Assembly: GCA_964016105.1 (NCBI GenBank)
Contig: CAXHEX010000016.1
Location: 42,934-106,933 of the forward strand
Length of the DNA: 64,000 nt
Direction: 5' to 3'
From: Ketobacter sp964016105
Lineage (GTDB): Bacteria > Pseudomonadota > Gammaproteobacteria > Pseudomonadales > Ketobacteraceae
Shown: positions 8,096 to 17,201 of the stretch, piece after piece
Position numbering within the stretch: the stretch's first letter is position 1
Layout of the letters: each line of letters begins with the position of its first letter
Notes under the pieces: generated by a model
The model's input: only the letters and a program-made list of their open reading frames with translations
Told to the model about the DNA's origin: nothing
The model's database searches: none
Position numbers and translations under genes: made by a program

Positions 8096-9694
8096 CTAGC
8101 GGCGGTGATGTCTGCGATGGTGTCGTAATTTTGGTTCCAGGGTTTTGCTGTATACCGCTTCGCCTTCAAGGTCTTTCAACGTGACGGTCATTTCAGCTGT
8201 ATAGGCATCAATATCCACTTGCCCGTAGAATTGCAGGCCTTTGAAAGGAGACCAGTTTGCTTGTTCTGGCGCTTTTTGAAACACAACCTTGGGACCAAAG
8301 GTGTTGTCAAGTGCATTGGGGCCGAAGCTGCCCGCGTTCAGTGGTCCGCTTACAAATTCCCAAAAGGGGAGGAAGTCCTGCATTTGCGCTTGATTCGGGT
8401 CGTAGTAGTGAGCAGCGCAGTAGTGTACATCTGCAGTAAACCACACTACGTTGTGGATATGCTTGCGCTTAATGAAGCGCAGAAGATTTGCCATCTCCAG
8501 CTCGCGACCTTTGGCTGGTCCATCCCCATTGGCCATGTTTTCAAATTTATCTGCACCGTCCCTTACAACCAAGCCGATTGGCATATCGGAGGCTATTACT
8601 TTCCAGGTTGCCTTGGAGTTATTCAATTGCCGTTTGACCCAGGCCAATTGTTCTTCACCAAGAAATGCCGTTTCAGGACCTGGTTCTTCCTGATCATTAG
8701 CCGAATTGGCTGCTCGGTAGCTACGCATATCGATGACAAAGATGTCTAATAATTCACCATAGGAAATTTTACGATATACCCGTTCTGATTCAGAGCTATT
8801 GTGGGGACGCATGGGCGCGTATTCTAAAAAGGACTGAGTACCATTGGCGATTAAAGTAGGTACGTTTTTTTCTGTATAACGATCATCGTCCATCAGGTCT
8901 TTTGAGTCGGACCAGTTGTTAACCACTTCGTGGTCATCCCATTGCCAAATTTGTGGTACCTCGGCATTAAAGCGACGTACATTCTCATCCAACATATTGT
9001 ACTTGTAGCGGCCACGAAATTCGTCCAGGGTTTCCGCAACTTTTGCTACTTCCTCCGTAACGAGGTTACGCCAAATCAAGCCATCTTCCGCCTCTTGATA
9101 TTCCGAGATCGGGCCATCGGCGTAAATGTTGTCGCCACAATGGATAAAGAAATCTGGCTGCTCCTGGCGCATGGCTTGGTAAATTTTCATGCCACCAAAT
9201 TCAGGGTTGATTCCCCAACCTTGACCGGCGGTGTCTCCTGACCACAAAAAGCGTATATCTCTCCTTCCAATGGGGGCAGTAATGAAACGGCCCACCACCG
9301 GCTCGCTCACAATACGATCATTGCTCAAATCCTGAAACTGCACTCGGACATAGAGCTCTTGATTGCAGGGGAGACGCTTCATGTCGATTCGCGCTGTATA
9401 ATCGCTTGTTTCTAATGCATAGGGGCCGCGCAAACGCACTGGGTTTTCAAAGTTGGGTGAAATATCGTATTCAACCAGCATGCGAGCGGGCCGATCGCTA
9501 CGACTCCAAATTATAGCGCGGTGACTGTTAACATCACCGAATTGTATTCCTTGTTCCAGCTTTGGTCGTGCCGAATCCAAGGTTATAATTGCAGGGGCGG
9601 CGTTGACGATTCGGGGTGAAACAGCTCCGGCCGCCAGTAGTACACTTGATGACTGTAGGAACTTACGGCGGCTATTCTTGTTGTGATCTGACAT
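8096..9694 (-). CDS. phoD: Tat-exported PhoD-like alkaline phosphatase
   Basis: A 532-residue protein starting with a twin-arginine signal (NSRRKFLQSSSVLLAAGAVS), so it is exported folded. The N-terminal beta domain (residues 35-145: GIQFGDVNSHRAIIWSRSDRPARM) and the metallophosphatase core follow the PhoD family. Metal-site segments are LWSGDTAGQGWG, HCGDNIYADGP, QWDDHEVVNNWSD and WFTADVHYCAAHYYDP. The size is usual for PhoD. Expected role: periplasmic phosphodiester and phosphomonoester hydrolysis with Ca/Fe, releasing phosphate from organic phosphorus. The C-terminus ends in an unusual basic tail of repeated RHHRR. No Pho box was identified upstream. It is a single gene. Confidence 0.87.
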   Translation of the reverse strand: MSDHNKNSRRKFLQSSSVLLAAGAVSPRIVNAAPAIITLDSARPKLEQGIQFGDVNSHRAIIWSRSDRPARMLVEYDISPNFENPVRLRGPYALETSDYTARIDMKRLPCNQELYVRVQFQDLSNDRIVSEPVVGRFITAPIGRRDIRFLWSGDTAGQGWGINPEFGGMKIYQAMRQEQPDFFIHCGDNIYADGPISEYQEAEDGLIWRNLVTEEVAKVAETLDEFRGRYKYNMLDENVRRFNAEVPQIWQWDDHEVVNNWSDSKDLMDDDRYTEKNVPTLIANGTQSFLEYAPMRPHNSSESERVYRKISYGELLDIFVIDMRSYRAANSANDQEEPGPETAFLGEEQLAWVKRQLNNSKATWKVIASDMPIGLVVRDGADKFENMANGDGPAKGRELEMANLLRFIKRKHIHNVVWFTADVHYCAAHYYDPNQAQMQDFLPFWEFVSGPLNAGSFGPNALDNTFGPKVVFQKAPEQANWSPFKGLQFYGQVDIDAYTAEMTVTLKDLEGEAVYSKTLEPKLRHHRRHHRR

Positions 9695-9802
9695 GAATAC
9701 TACCCTCTCTAGTGGTTTAGGTTGGGAAAGAGTCAGATAGTATCTAGGAAGTATGACAGGCCTTAGTCGTTTTTGTTACGGCGAAGCGGCTGATTCGCTT
9801 GC

Positions 9803-10591
9803 CTATTCTTCTTGTTCCGCGAACAGCATATCGGTTCTAAGAATGTATTTTTTGCCGGAGATAATGGGCTCGCCACTGTGCATCCAATGCAGAGGGTGCA
9901 TACCGTGGGGGAAGCACAGAATATCTCCGGCAGGAGTGTACACATCCACATCATTAACCCGATTGTGTCGTTGTACTGGTTCGAACGGATCATCAGCATT
10001 TACTCTAAATCGGGTAGCGCCACCTTCAAAATCAGAGTTCAGTGCCACCAGAACGGTCATTTGGCTATAACCGCCATCAAAAGCATCATTAATCAATTTT
10101 CCATCCCGGAGTCGGCTACCGGTCCAGTTGCCATCACCGTGGAGCTTGAAAAAATCGCCCTCATCATAGCGGTAAAAACGAAAGCGACCGTTCAGGGTAA
10201 AAGCCCTTAAATCGGGAAAGCCCAATAACCGCTGGTCTAGCGCTGGCGCGATCCGTCGCCATATTAGTTCACAGCTGTTGTCATCCGCTATCCAAACCAG
10301 ATTCTGGTTATGGCGAACGTCTCTGGAAAGCGATATGGCCGCATCCTGGTGGTAGCCTAAACGCTCGGTGAAATCGATTAGATACTGGCATTCCTCGGAG
10401 CTGAACACGCTCCTGAGATGAAAGGCGCCAGTAACGTTGTTGACCCTCTCAAGGCGCACTTTATCCGAGGGGTAGCTAGGGTCCAGCTGCAATGGGTTGG
10501 GTTGATTGCTGGCCCACACCGGTAGCGGATGACCTTCACATCCGGTTTCCATTTCCACTGCGAATTCTTGTTGGGATTTCATGTTGTCCAT
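9803..10591 (-). CDS. 2OG-Fe(II) oxygenase, prolyl 4-hydroxylase type
   Basis: A 262-residue soluble enzyme. The Fe(II) ligands appear as HGD in FFKLHGDGNW and a distal histidine in CFPHGMHPLHWMHSGE. The 2-oxoglutarate-binding basic residue is likely in GKKYILRTDMLF. DGGYSQMTVLVALNSDFEGGATRF is the typical prolyl-4-hydroxylase strand pattern. I prefer the start at 10591 (MDNMKSQQ) because AAGGAA lies seven bases upstream; an in-frame ATG 48 bp further upstream lacks a ribosome site. It should hydroxylate a protein or small-molecule substrate using O2 and 2-oxoglutarate; the substrate is unknown. Confidence 0.8.
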   Translation of the reverse strand: MDNMKSQQEFAVEMETGCEGHPLPVWASNQPNPLQLDPSYPSDKVRLERVNNVTGAFHLRSVFSSEECQYLIDFTERLGYHQDAAISLSRDVRHNQNLVWIADDNSCELIWRRIAPALDQRLLGFPDLRAFTLNGRFRFYRYDEGDFFKLHGDGNWTGSRLRDGKLINDAFDGGYSQMTVLVALNSDFEGGATRFRVNADDPFEPVQRHNRVNDVDVYTPAGDILCFPHGMHPLHWMHSGEPIISGKKYILRTDMLFAEQEE

Positions 10592-10720
10592 CTGAAGTTT
10601 CCTTATTGGGGGCTCTATTATAAACCAGGATTCATCCATTGGCGCAGTGACTTTGGTACTCGATTTGCAGTGGAGTAGGACTAATCACCCGAATATGGTT
10701 ACCGGAGTTCAGGTATTAAT

Positions 10721-11083
10721 ATGAAAATTGACAAACCAGAAGGACGTTTTCCCCTAAAAGTCGCGGTGGGCAGTAAATCTGGTTTAGGTATAGATGTTCA
10801 TTTTGGTCATGCCAGACAGTTTTTGGTGTACGAAGTCTCACAAAATGCCTGTCGATTGTTAGAAACCCGCGAAGTGGATCACTATTGTCACGGTAAACAC
10901 GGTAGTGAGTCTGCCATGCAAAAGATTCTTTTCACCATCAAGGACTGTCAGGCGGTTTTCAGCGCCATGATTGGCGATGGGCCAAAGCAGAAGCTGGCGG
11001 CCATTAATGTGGAATCTGTAACGGATTATTGCTATGAAGCCATCGAAGAGTCACTGTTGGATTACGCTAATACGAAAATTTGA
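10721..11083 (+). CDS. NifX / FeMo-co-binding domain protein
   Basis: A 120-residue protein with the NifB-C/NifX/NafY fold signature: LKVAVGSKSGLGIDVHFGHARQFLVYEV, where HFGHA is the hallmark cofactor-binding region, followed by CQAVFSAMIGDGPKQKL. In nitrogen fixers such proteins carry FeMo-cofactor precursors. No nif genes are seen here, so it probably binds another metal or Fe-S cluster. A related but diverged copy lies 650 bp downstream on the same strand. Confidence 0.8.
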   Translation: MKIDKPEGRFPLKVAVGSKSGLGIDVHFGHARQFLVYEVSQNACRLLETREVDHYCHGKHGSESAMQKILFTIKDCQAVFSAMIGDGPKQKLAAINVESVTDYCYEAIEESLLDYANTKI

Positions 11084-11161
11084 AGAACACAAAGCATGCA
11101 TACCGATGAGCGGCTTAAAGCCGGGGTGGAACAGATCAAGCCACAACTTGTGTTGCCACAA

Positions 11162-11479
11162 CTAGTGTAATAAAGCTTCATAGGCTGCTCGCAGTAAATC
11201 CCGTTCAAGAGGCGACAGGTGCCAGCTTTCGGGTAGTTCTAGCCAATAGCCATTTGCAGGTGGGTCAAAGGGTTCTGGGCTATCGTCTGCGGCTAGATAT
11301 AACACGATGGTTCGTCGTGGCGCTTCTACCCAAACCCGAAAACCCGGCACAACAGTGAGGTTGCGATCCTGTAATTGGATTTGCTGCTGCAATTTCCTCA
11401 ATTCAGCAGATGGATGAATTGTCAGCGTTGTCTGGGGCGGTTGCAGAATCGTCACCAACGCGGGCAATGGTTTGGGCAT
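11162..11479 (-). CDS. Unknown 105-residue protein between two NifX-like genes
   Basis: Not recognised. The preferred start at 11479 (MPKPLPALV) has AAAAGG about ten bases upstream; a longer version would add 49 residues of unlikely composition. The protein is hydrophilic with GFRVWVEAPRRTIVLYLAA in the middle and a helical end (SPLERDLLRAAYEALLH). It lies on the strand opposite to the two NifX-like genes that flank it. It may be a real gene or a chance frame. Confidence 0.4.
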   Translation of the reverse strand: MPKPLPALVTILQPPQTTLTIHPSAELRKLQQQIQLQDRNLTVVPGFRVWVEAPRRTIVLYLAADDSPEPFDPPANGYWLELPESWHLSPLERDLLRAAYEALLH

Positions 11480-11736
11480 ACACACGTGGCCTTTTGCACC
11501 GCTCGATAGACTTTCGTTATGAAAACCCAGGAATCGCAAACGCGCGCTGGTCTTGTGGATGTGGCAAACCACGAAGCGGATTTCCAGATTGTTGTGCAAT
11601 GTGCAATTACCTCTCGTTAAAACCACGGGCGTGTCTGCAATTAATTTGCCATAGTCTTAAATGCTGCTCCTGGTCAACACCTGCCCCTTTGCTCTGTGGC
11701 ATATATTGTCACTGCAGTTAATAAGAGGAATAGATA

Positions 11737-12135
11737 ATGACTCAACAACTTGTCGCGGTAGCGGTTACCGATGAAGGTGAAATTTCGCCCCACGCGGGCC
11801 GAGCATTGAATTGGCATGTGTACGCCATCCATGAAGGTAAACCACAATTTGCTTGGGCTTTAACACTGTCTGAAGCCGGTTGTCTCCATGAGTGGCATGT
11901 GCAACAGGACCCAGAACGTCACCCATTACATGCGGTTGATATAGCCATTGCCGGTTCCGGTGGAGACGGTGTAAAGCGACAGCTGCAACAACGCAAAACC
12001 CAATTGGTGGAAACAGCTGAGTGCAATGTTATTGAAGCCATCAACCACTTTGTAGCAGGTGATCTGAAACCAGGTAAAGGCCACGACCATGATCAGTGTC
12101 TTGACCCCGAGCATCGCAAGATCCGCCAGGTGTGA
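11737..12135 (+). CDS. Second NifX-like protein
   Basis: A 132-residue protein of the dinitrogenase iron-molybdenum cofactor family. It begins QLVAVAVTDEGEISPHAGRALNWHVYAI, where SPHAGRA takes the place of the usual HFGHA, and continues with IAIAGSGGDGVKRQL, the family glycine turn. A C-terminal metal-binding-like tail, GKGHDHDQCLDPEH, is rich in His, Asp and Cys. GAGGAA stands about six bases upstream of the ATG. With the copy at 10721 it forms a pair away from any nitrogenase genes, suggesting a metal or cluster handling role. Confidence 0.75.
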   Translation: MTQQLVAVAVTDEGEISPHAGRALNWHVYAIHEGKPQFAWALTLSEAGCLHEWHVQQDPERHPLHAVDIAIAGSGGDGVKRQLQQRKTQLVETAECNVIEAINHFVAGDLKPGKGHDHDQCLDPEHRKIRQV

Positions 12136-12177
12136 TACTGGGTATCTCAATGCATTTCCCTGCTGGCGCTCCAGTAC

Positions 12178-13386
12178 CTACATTGTGGCAACTTGGGCTA
12201 AAAGTGAATCCGTTTTCAGTACGGGTGCAGTGTATTTATCACCATTTATAAAGCCAATATTCTGCAAGAATGCAGCTTTGGCTTTATTGACCTGATTTTG
12301 CTGTCTGGGTAGCGCATGGGCTCCACTGTGCCAATGCAGCGCGCAATCTCCCCAATGCTGTTGTAACTTGATTGCGTGCCTTGGCGTTGCCAGCTGATCA
12401 CCTAAGCCACCGATAATAAGTAATCGCTCGGAGGGTAGTAGTGGCGGACGAGTCAAAGGGCTGTGCAAAGCCATGGTGGCGCGCAGATCATGCATGTTTA
12501 CACCATAGATCCGCATGGCGGCTTTAATGACCATATCCAATGGTTTCCATTCCATCATGGCATCCGGCAGGCTGATAAGTGGTACCACTGGAATAGCAAA
12601 CTGTAAACGATCATCCAAGCTTGCCATCAAAGCAGTTGTATAACCGCCCAAACTCACGCCGCTCATCCCGATTTTATCCACTCCTTGAAACTCAAGAAAA
12701 TCCATCAGAGTTCGAATGTCGTGGGTACTTTGCACCATAGCGTGGTTTAGGGAATCGATACCTTTTGATACGAAATCCATACCACTGACGTTTTTGGCTT
12801 TTTTGCTGCGAGGCCCGTGATGAGGTAACGTTTTTAGCACCAGATCACATCCCATGTCGTAAAGAAATTGAGCACCTAAATAAAATTCATTGACCTCCCA
12901 CCAGGAGGCAAGAAATCCGTGTACCAATACAATGGTTGGGCGGGGTTTGCCCCCATGACGCCAGTACAAAGCTTGCGCTCTGTCATTGTTTCTGTGAGAG
13001 ATGTTACCCGGTTCTTGATATACGGATTGCCACTGAATTAACTCGAAGATACCTTTTTCTACACCTTTGGGTGGTTTCTCTTGTGTGATACTGAATTTGG
13101 GAAGAGGGCGTGGTTGATGGAAAATATCATCATCGTTACCACAATGTGATGCGCGCTTCCCTTGCAGTGTTTTTCCGAGTGTGTGATCAAAATAGCCTGC
13201 AGGAAAGCTGATGCCAGCCATCCATGTGGATAAACCTGTGCGAATGGCTAAATCTACAGCTGCAGTGAACGAGCGTCCGGGGTCAAAACCGGCCTTGATC
13301 TTCTGCGGCTGTCGATAAAAATCAACTGGCAGCTGGTATATCCATTCCGGACCTTTAAAGCCTGACGTTGCTTCGGCGGATATCAT
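12178..13386 (-). CDS. Alpha/beta hydrolase
   Basis: A 402-residue soluble hydrolase. IVLVHGFLASWWEVN gives the oxyanion-hole HG motif, GMSGVSLGGYTTAL gives the nucleophile elbow GxSxG (serine of GVSLG), and HSGAHALPRQ gives the likely catalytic histidine. The N-terminal 130 residues precede the hydrolase core and have no known motif. The core resembles the Abhydrolase-18 type. It is the third gene on the minus strand after the EthD and deazaflavin-type genes and may belong to the same catabolic set controlled by the divergent LysR gene, though a 127-bp gap separates it. Confidence 0.75.
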   Translation of the reverse strand: MISAEATSGFKGPEWIYQLPVDFYRQPQKIKAGFDPGRSFTAAVDLAIRTGLSTWMAGISFPAGYFDHTLGKTLQGKRASHCGNDDDIFHQPRPLPKFSITQEKPPKGVEKGIFELIQWQSVYQEPGNISHRNNDRAQALYWRHGGKPRPTIVLVHGFLASWWEVNEFYLGAQFLYDMGCDLVLKTLPHHGPRSKKAKNVSGMDFVSKGIDSLNHAMVQSTHDIRTLMDFLEFQGVDKIGMSGVSLGGYTTALMASLDDRLQFAIPVVPLISLPDAMMEWKPLDMVIKAAMRIYGVNMHDLRATMALHSPLTRPPLLPSERLLIIGGLGDQLATPRHAIKLQQHWGDCALHWHSGAHALPRQQNQVNKAKAAFLQNIGFINGDKYTAPVLKTDSLLAQVATM

Positions 13387-13513
13387 CTTAATACTCTTTA
13401 TTTTTGTATGGGTGAGTTGGTATTATTTACCTATCATTTATAGGGTTTGTTGGCCTCTTGATCAAGTTTAATTTCGTTTTATTAAATTTTGTTCTGTATA
13501 TGGCCTAAATGAG

Positions 13514-14029
13514 TTAACTCTGGCGAATTCCAGTGGCATCTTCTATTTTGAAAATTGGAATAGGCTCTTTAATTTTTATCAACAGCAGCGGCAAGATACG
13601 GCTGGTGGAGGCTTGATAGTCTGCATAGAAGGGATGGCACTCAATAAAGAAATTCCATATTTTTTCCCGTTCTGCACCGTCCGGTTCTCGCCAGGTTGCG
13701 CGGTAAGCTTGGGTGGCAATTTGGATGTCCAATTCCGGTTGTTCAATGATATTCAGGTACCAATTGGGGTGGTGATCAGCGCCGCCTTTTGAAGCACAAA
13801 CTACCACTTCGCCGCCGATGTCAGCGTAACAGAGAGGAGTGATAAAGACTTTTCCGCTTTTGCGTCCTACGTATTTCACCAGGCAATGGGTGGCAAAAGA
13901 GCGACCGCCCACTGCAGTAATGTCCATAATATGGCCCTCGGCGCCACCGGAGCTGAGGTAGGACTCTCGATGTTCGCTTACCCAATCACGTCTGACGGCG
14001 CTGATAGCGGCGGATGATTCATCACTCAT
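13514..14029 (-). CDS. Deazaflavin/F420-type nitroreductase-family protein
   Basis: A 171-residue protein of the Ddn split-barrel family. Supporting text: THCLVKYVGRKSGKVFITPLCYADIGGEVVVCASKGGADHHPNWYLNI, which matches the R(x)SG(x)....P and ASKGG..HPxWYLN signatures. Relatives use F420H2 in Actinobacteria, but many proteobacterial members occur in hosts whose F420 status is unclear and could use flavin or heme instead. The neighbours (an EthD protein upstream, an alpha/beta hydrolase downstream) suggest degradation of a hydrophobic or cyclic ketone-like compound. Confidence 0.75.
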   Translation of the reverse strand: MSDESSAAISAVRRDWVSEHRESYLSSGGAEGHIMDITAVGGRSFATHCLVKYVGRKSGKVFITPLCYADIGGEVVVCASKGGADHHPNWYLNIIEQPELDIQIATQAYRATWREPDGAEREKIWNFFIECHPFYADYQASTSRILPLLLIKIKEPIPIFKIEDATGIRQS

Positions 14030-14058
14030 TTTTTGCTTTCCTTTTTACTAATAGTTAT

Positions 14059-14472
14059 TCAGTTGCTGTAGGTTAGTTCTACGTGGGTAGCTTCTCCATT
14101 AGGGCCCATGGGGGAATCATATTCCACCACGGTACACACCGGGTTTGCGTGGCTGGCAAACAGTTTAACCTCGTCAGCCTTAATGTGCTCTAGGCGGTCT
14201 GGGGAGCTTATGATTTTTTGGGAGTTTTCAAAGTCTTCTCGACTGTTCCACCAAATTTCCATAATGCAATCGAAACCGGGGTCGTGAATTTCACCCGTAA
14301 CTGGATTCTTTTCCGGCTTAAGGTAGCGCCTCACATAGCGAGTGGCATTGGGAATGGAAGGCGCGCGGCCCATTTTCTTGGATAGCTGGGAATGTTGATT
14401 CTCGTAGTAATCCATAAACTCATCGGCCGTCATATCTGGCCGTTTTCGAAAGAAGCATATTTGTTTGAGCAC
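14059..14472 (-). CDS. EthD-domain protein
   Basis: A 137-residue ferredoxin-like alpha+beta barrel protein. ICFFRKRPDMTADEFMDYYENQHSQLSKKM and a second half with DCIMEIWWNSREDFENSQ are typical of EthD/dimeric alpha-beta barrel proteins. Such proteins accompany oxidative catabolic enzymes without a settled biochemical role. It starts a minus-strand set (EthD, deazaflavin-type reductase, perhaps hydrolase) and is divergent from a LysR regulator with a 96-bp gap. Confidence 0.78.
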   Translation of the reverse strand: MLKQICFFRKRPDMTADEFMDYYENQHSQLSKKMGRAPSIPNATRYVRRYLKPEKNPVTGEIHDPGFDCIMEIWWNSREDFENSQKIISSPDRLEHIKADEVKLFASHANPVCTVVEYDSPMGPNGEATHVELTYSN

Positions 14473-14568
14473 AGTCCAACCTCCCGTTGCAAAGGGACAA
14501 TCTACCTAAGGCCTGTTATGCTTGTCCAATGCAAATATATTCGGTTTCTATGCGTTAAGGTTATACCT

Positions 14569-15444
14569 GTGGACATATCGATGGCTAAATTACAACAACT
14601 GATTACTGTGGCCCGAATCGGGAGTATTGCCCGCGCTGCCCCAGAGCTGAATATTAGTCAGCCCGCACTGAGTAGAAGCATTTCCGGGGTGGAGCATAGT
14701 TGCGGATTTAAAATATTTAACAGACGTGGACACGGTGTTGAGCTTACCGTGGCTGGCATTCAATTTATTGAACAGGCTAGAGCTTTATTGCAGTCCATGC
14801 GGGTGTTTGAGAATAATATTCGGCTATTTAGCGAGGGCAAAGCGGGCAAATTGTCTATCGGAATGGCTCCGCTCCTTGCCAGCCAACAATTGGCGGATTT
14901 TGCCGCACAATTTCTGGAGTCCACAGAGAAGGCCGAGCTTGAAGTGCTGATTCGCCCGGGAAGCAATCTGGTGGACTGCTTGAAAAACGATATGATTGAG
15001 ATGTTTTTTTTCCCAGAAGGTTACATTGAGGCTGACCCAGAAGTGGCCACCGAGTATATCGGACAGGTAGATCCTGTGATGGTGGTACGGAAAGGGCATC
15101 CTCTGCTCAAGCATTCCCAATTGATGCTGGAGGATTTGGCGGACTATCCCTGGGCCAGTTCCCAGGTGCCTCCTTTAATAGAAAACACACTTAAACCGAA
15201 ACAGTTAATCTGTGACAACTACCATATTCTCCGAGATACAGTCATACGGAGCGATTTGGTCTGTATTTGTACTTCATCTTTTGTGTCCGCGCAAATTGCC
15301 GATGGCAGCTTGCAGCCCATACAGGTTCAGGATTTCCCGCTCCCCTCGACTCAGATATTTGCCGCCAAACTAAGGGGCAGAGTGTATTCTCCATTGGCTC
15401 TGGATGCACTGCAGCATATGCGTGGTTTTCTTGCGGTTGACTAA
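14569..15444 (+). CDS. LysR-family regulator
   Basis: A 291-residue LysR regulator. The winged helix is at residues 5-65 (LQQLITVARIGSIARAAPELNISQPALSRSI) and the effector domain follows. GTG at 14569 is chosen as start because TAAGG lies eight bases upstream and the length fits the family; a longer frame would run into the divergent EthD gene. One oddity is that the second helix loop reads SGVEHSCGFKIFNRRG, where most family members have LE-xLG. It very likely controls the divergent EthD/reductase genes. Confidence 0.85.
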   Translation: MDISMAKLQQLITVARIGSIARAAPELNISQPALSRSISGVEHSCGFKIFNRRGHGVELTVAGIQFIEQARALLQSMRVFENNIRLFSEGKAGKLSIGMAPLLASQQLADFAAQFLESTEKAELEVLIRPGSNLVDCLKNDMIEMFFFPEGYIEADPEVATEYIGQVDPVMVVRKGHPLLKHSQLMLEDLADYPWASSQVPPLIENTLKPKQLICDNYHILRDTVIRSDLVCICTSSFVSAQIADGSLQPIQVQDFPLPSTQIFAAKLRGRVYSPLALDALQHMRGFLAVD

Positions 15445-15547
15445 ATCTCAAATTTCTAAAAATAATTTTCGATCACTGCAACCTTTTTAATACTGCGTAC
15501 GTAAACCTCTTTGAACGTAAATAATATATGTCAAAGGAGATACGGAT

Positions 15548-17143
15548 ATGCGAAACACAATCAAACAGCCATTCAGGGTTGCCGCATTGGCATCCGCCAT
15601 TGCCTTGGTCACGGCCTGTGGCAGTAGCGACAGCGATTCCTATTCAAACGAACGAAATCTTTCTCAGGTAGAGTTGGCCTCTGTACAGTCCAATCTGGGT
15701 GAAATCCCTTCGGTAACCGGTGATGTCAAGGTGCTATTAAATAATGGAGTTACCGAAATTCAAGATAGAGCGGGCTTTAGTTTATACACCTTTGACAAAG
15801 ACCCTTTGGGTAGTTCAGCCTGTGTTGAAGGGTGTCTTGATACTTGGCCAGCTCTCTTAGCCAGTCCGGATGATATTGCTGATAGACCGTTTACCATTAT
15901 TGAACGTGAAGACGGTAATTTGCAGTGGGCTTTGCGAGACAAACCATTGTATTTTTTTAAAGATGATCTGGCGCCAGGGGATATCAATGGTAACGGTGCT
16001 GGTGGCGTATTTCACGTGGCTATCTTCGCTCCCGTGCTTGAAAATAAAGAAAATATTGATGTGAATGGAGAATTCCTGGTGGGTTCCGGGAAGGTATTAA
16101 CGACCGTTCCCAGGGCGGATCTAATCAGCTTTGACACCGATATTGTTGATAAAGATCGACATACTCTTTATACCTTTGCTAACGATGTGGTGGGTGAAGC
16201 TCCCAGCTGTAACGCACGCTGCCTGGAAGTATGGCCACCTCTATTGGCGGAGGAAGATGACAAGGCCATTGAACCCTACAGTTTTGTAGAACGTGAACTG
16301 AACTCTGGTGAGGTTGAAGTACGTCAATGGGCTTATCACGGTAAACCACTGTATTTTTTCAAGAACGATATTGTAGCTGGAGATGCGGGTGGAGAGGTTG
16401 CTAACCCTGCCTTTTCATTTGCTAACCTCATACCAGTCCGTGAAGGGGAATCTGAAGCGGGTACCATTTTGATGGCCACAGGCAGCGTTAAGCTCACTTC
16501 AGACGATAGTGAAGTAAAGAAAGAGGATCGGGAAGGATTTGCACTTTATACATCCTCCGACGATGAGCCTGGGGTAAGCAATTGCGTGGGTGGTTGCGTG
16601 GAGGTATGGCCTCCTTTATTAGCCCATGAAGGCGCTGACGCAACACCACCATTTGAGCTGGTGGATCGTGGTAATGGTCTTCAGCAGTGGGCCGTAAATG
16701 GTGCGCCACTCTATTTCTTTAAAGATGATCTGGCACCCGGCGATATTAATGGTGATGACAAAGGACCATTCAGCCTGGCGCGAATTGCCCCAGTGGCCAT
16801 CGCTTCGGTTACTGACGTAGGTTCAACATTCGTCGGTAACGGAAATTTAGTTGACGCTAACGGTGTCGCGGATGCAAGTCAGCAAGATTTCAGCCTCTAT
16901 GTTTTTGCAAACGATGAAATTGGTATATCTAACTGTACTGGCCCATGCGCCGATGTATGGCCACCCCTGTTTGCAGAGGCGGGTAGCACAGACTTTGGCG
17001 ACTTTACGGTGGTGGAGCGCATAGACCCAGAAGGCTTGCAATGGACCTACAAAGGACAGCCACTGTATTTCTTTGCTCAGGACTCTGCACCGGGTGAAGC
17101 TACAGGTGATGGAGTAAACGGATTCTCGGCAGCTAAACCCTAG
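15548..17143 (+). CDS. Lipoprotein with four secreted repeats (Lipoprotein_15 type)
   Basis: A 531-residue lipoprotein with a signal peptide ending in LVTACGSS (lipobox cysteine 24). It has four tandem domains of about 110-120 residues, each with the pattern DxxGFxLYTFDxD, CxxxCxxxWPPLLA, QWAxxGKPLYFFKxDxxPGD. This is the secreted repeat family (COG4315) of unknown function. Each repeat keeps a Cys pair and the WPP and LYFF motifs. Some relatives sit beside electron-transfer or copper proteins, but nothing here proves that. RBS AAAGGAG precedes the ATG. It is a monocistronic gene ending in a strong hairpin. Confidence 0.85.
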   Translation: MRNTIKQPFRVAALASAIALVTACGSSDSDSYSNERNLSQVELASVQSNLGEIPSVTGDVKVLLNNGVTEIQDRAGFSLYTFDKDPLGSSACVEGCLDTWPALLASPDDIADRPFTIIEREDGNLQWALRDKPLYFFKDDLAPGDINGNGAGGVFHVAIFAPVLENKENIDVNGEFLVGSGKVLTTVPRADLISFDTDIVDKDRHTLYTFANDVVGEAPSCNARCLEVWPPLLAEEDDKAIEPYSFVERELNSGEVEVRQWAYHGKPLYFFKNDIVAGDAGGEVANPAFSFANLIPVREGESEAGTILMATGSVKLTSDDSEVKKEDREGFALYTSSDDEPGVSNCVGGCVEVWPPLLAHEGADATPPFELVDRGNGLQQWAVNGAPLYFFKDDLAPGDINGDDKGPFSLARIAPVAIASVTDVGSTFVGNGNLVDANGVADASQQDFSLYVFANDEIGISNCTGPCADVWPPLFAEAGSTDFGDFTVVERIDPEGLQWTYKGQPLYFFAQDSAPGEATGDGVNGFSAAKP

Positions 17144-17169
17144 GAGAAGTATCGCACGGAGGTACGCAG

Positions 17170-17194
17170 TAGGGGTGGACTGATTCCACCCCTA
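17170..17194. terminator. Hairpin between convergent genes
   Basis: A perfect 10-bp stem, TAGGGGTGGA at 17170-17179 and TCCACCCCTA at 17185-17194, lies between the ends of the repeat lipoprotein and the NlpC gene. It is well placed to act as a bidirectional terminator, although its T-runs are short. Confidence 0.65.
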
Positions 17195-17201
17195 TTCATG
17201 G

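Noticed and set aside
11096..11170. A 24-codon frame after the first NifX-like gene
   Set aside because: Too short, no ribosome site and no recognisable sequence.
14392..14568. An N-terminal extension of the LysR gene
   Set aside because: It would overlap the divergent EthD gene and exceed family length; a GTG with a good ribosome site lies at 14569.
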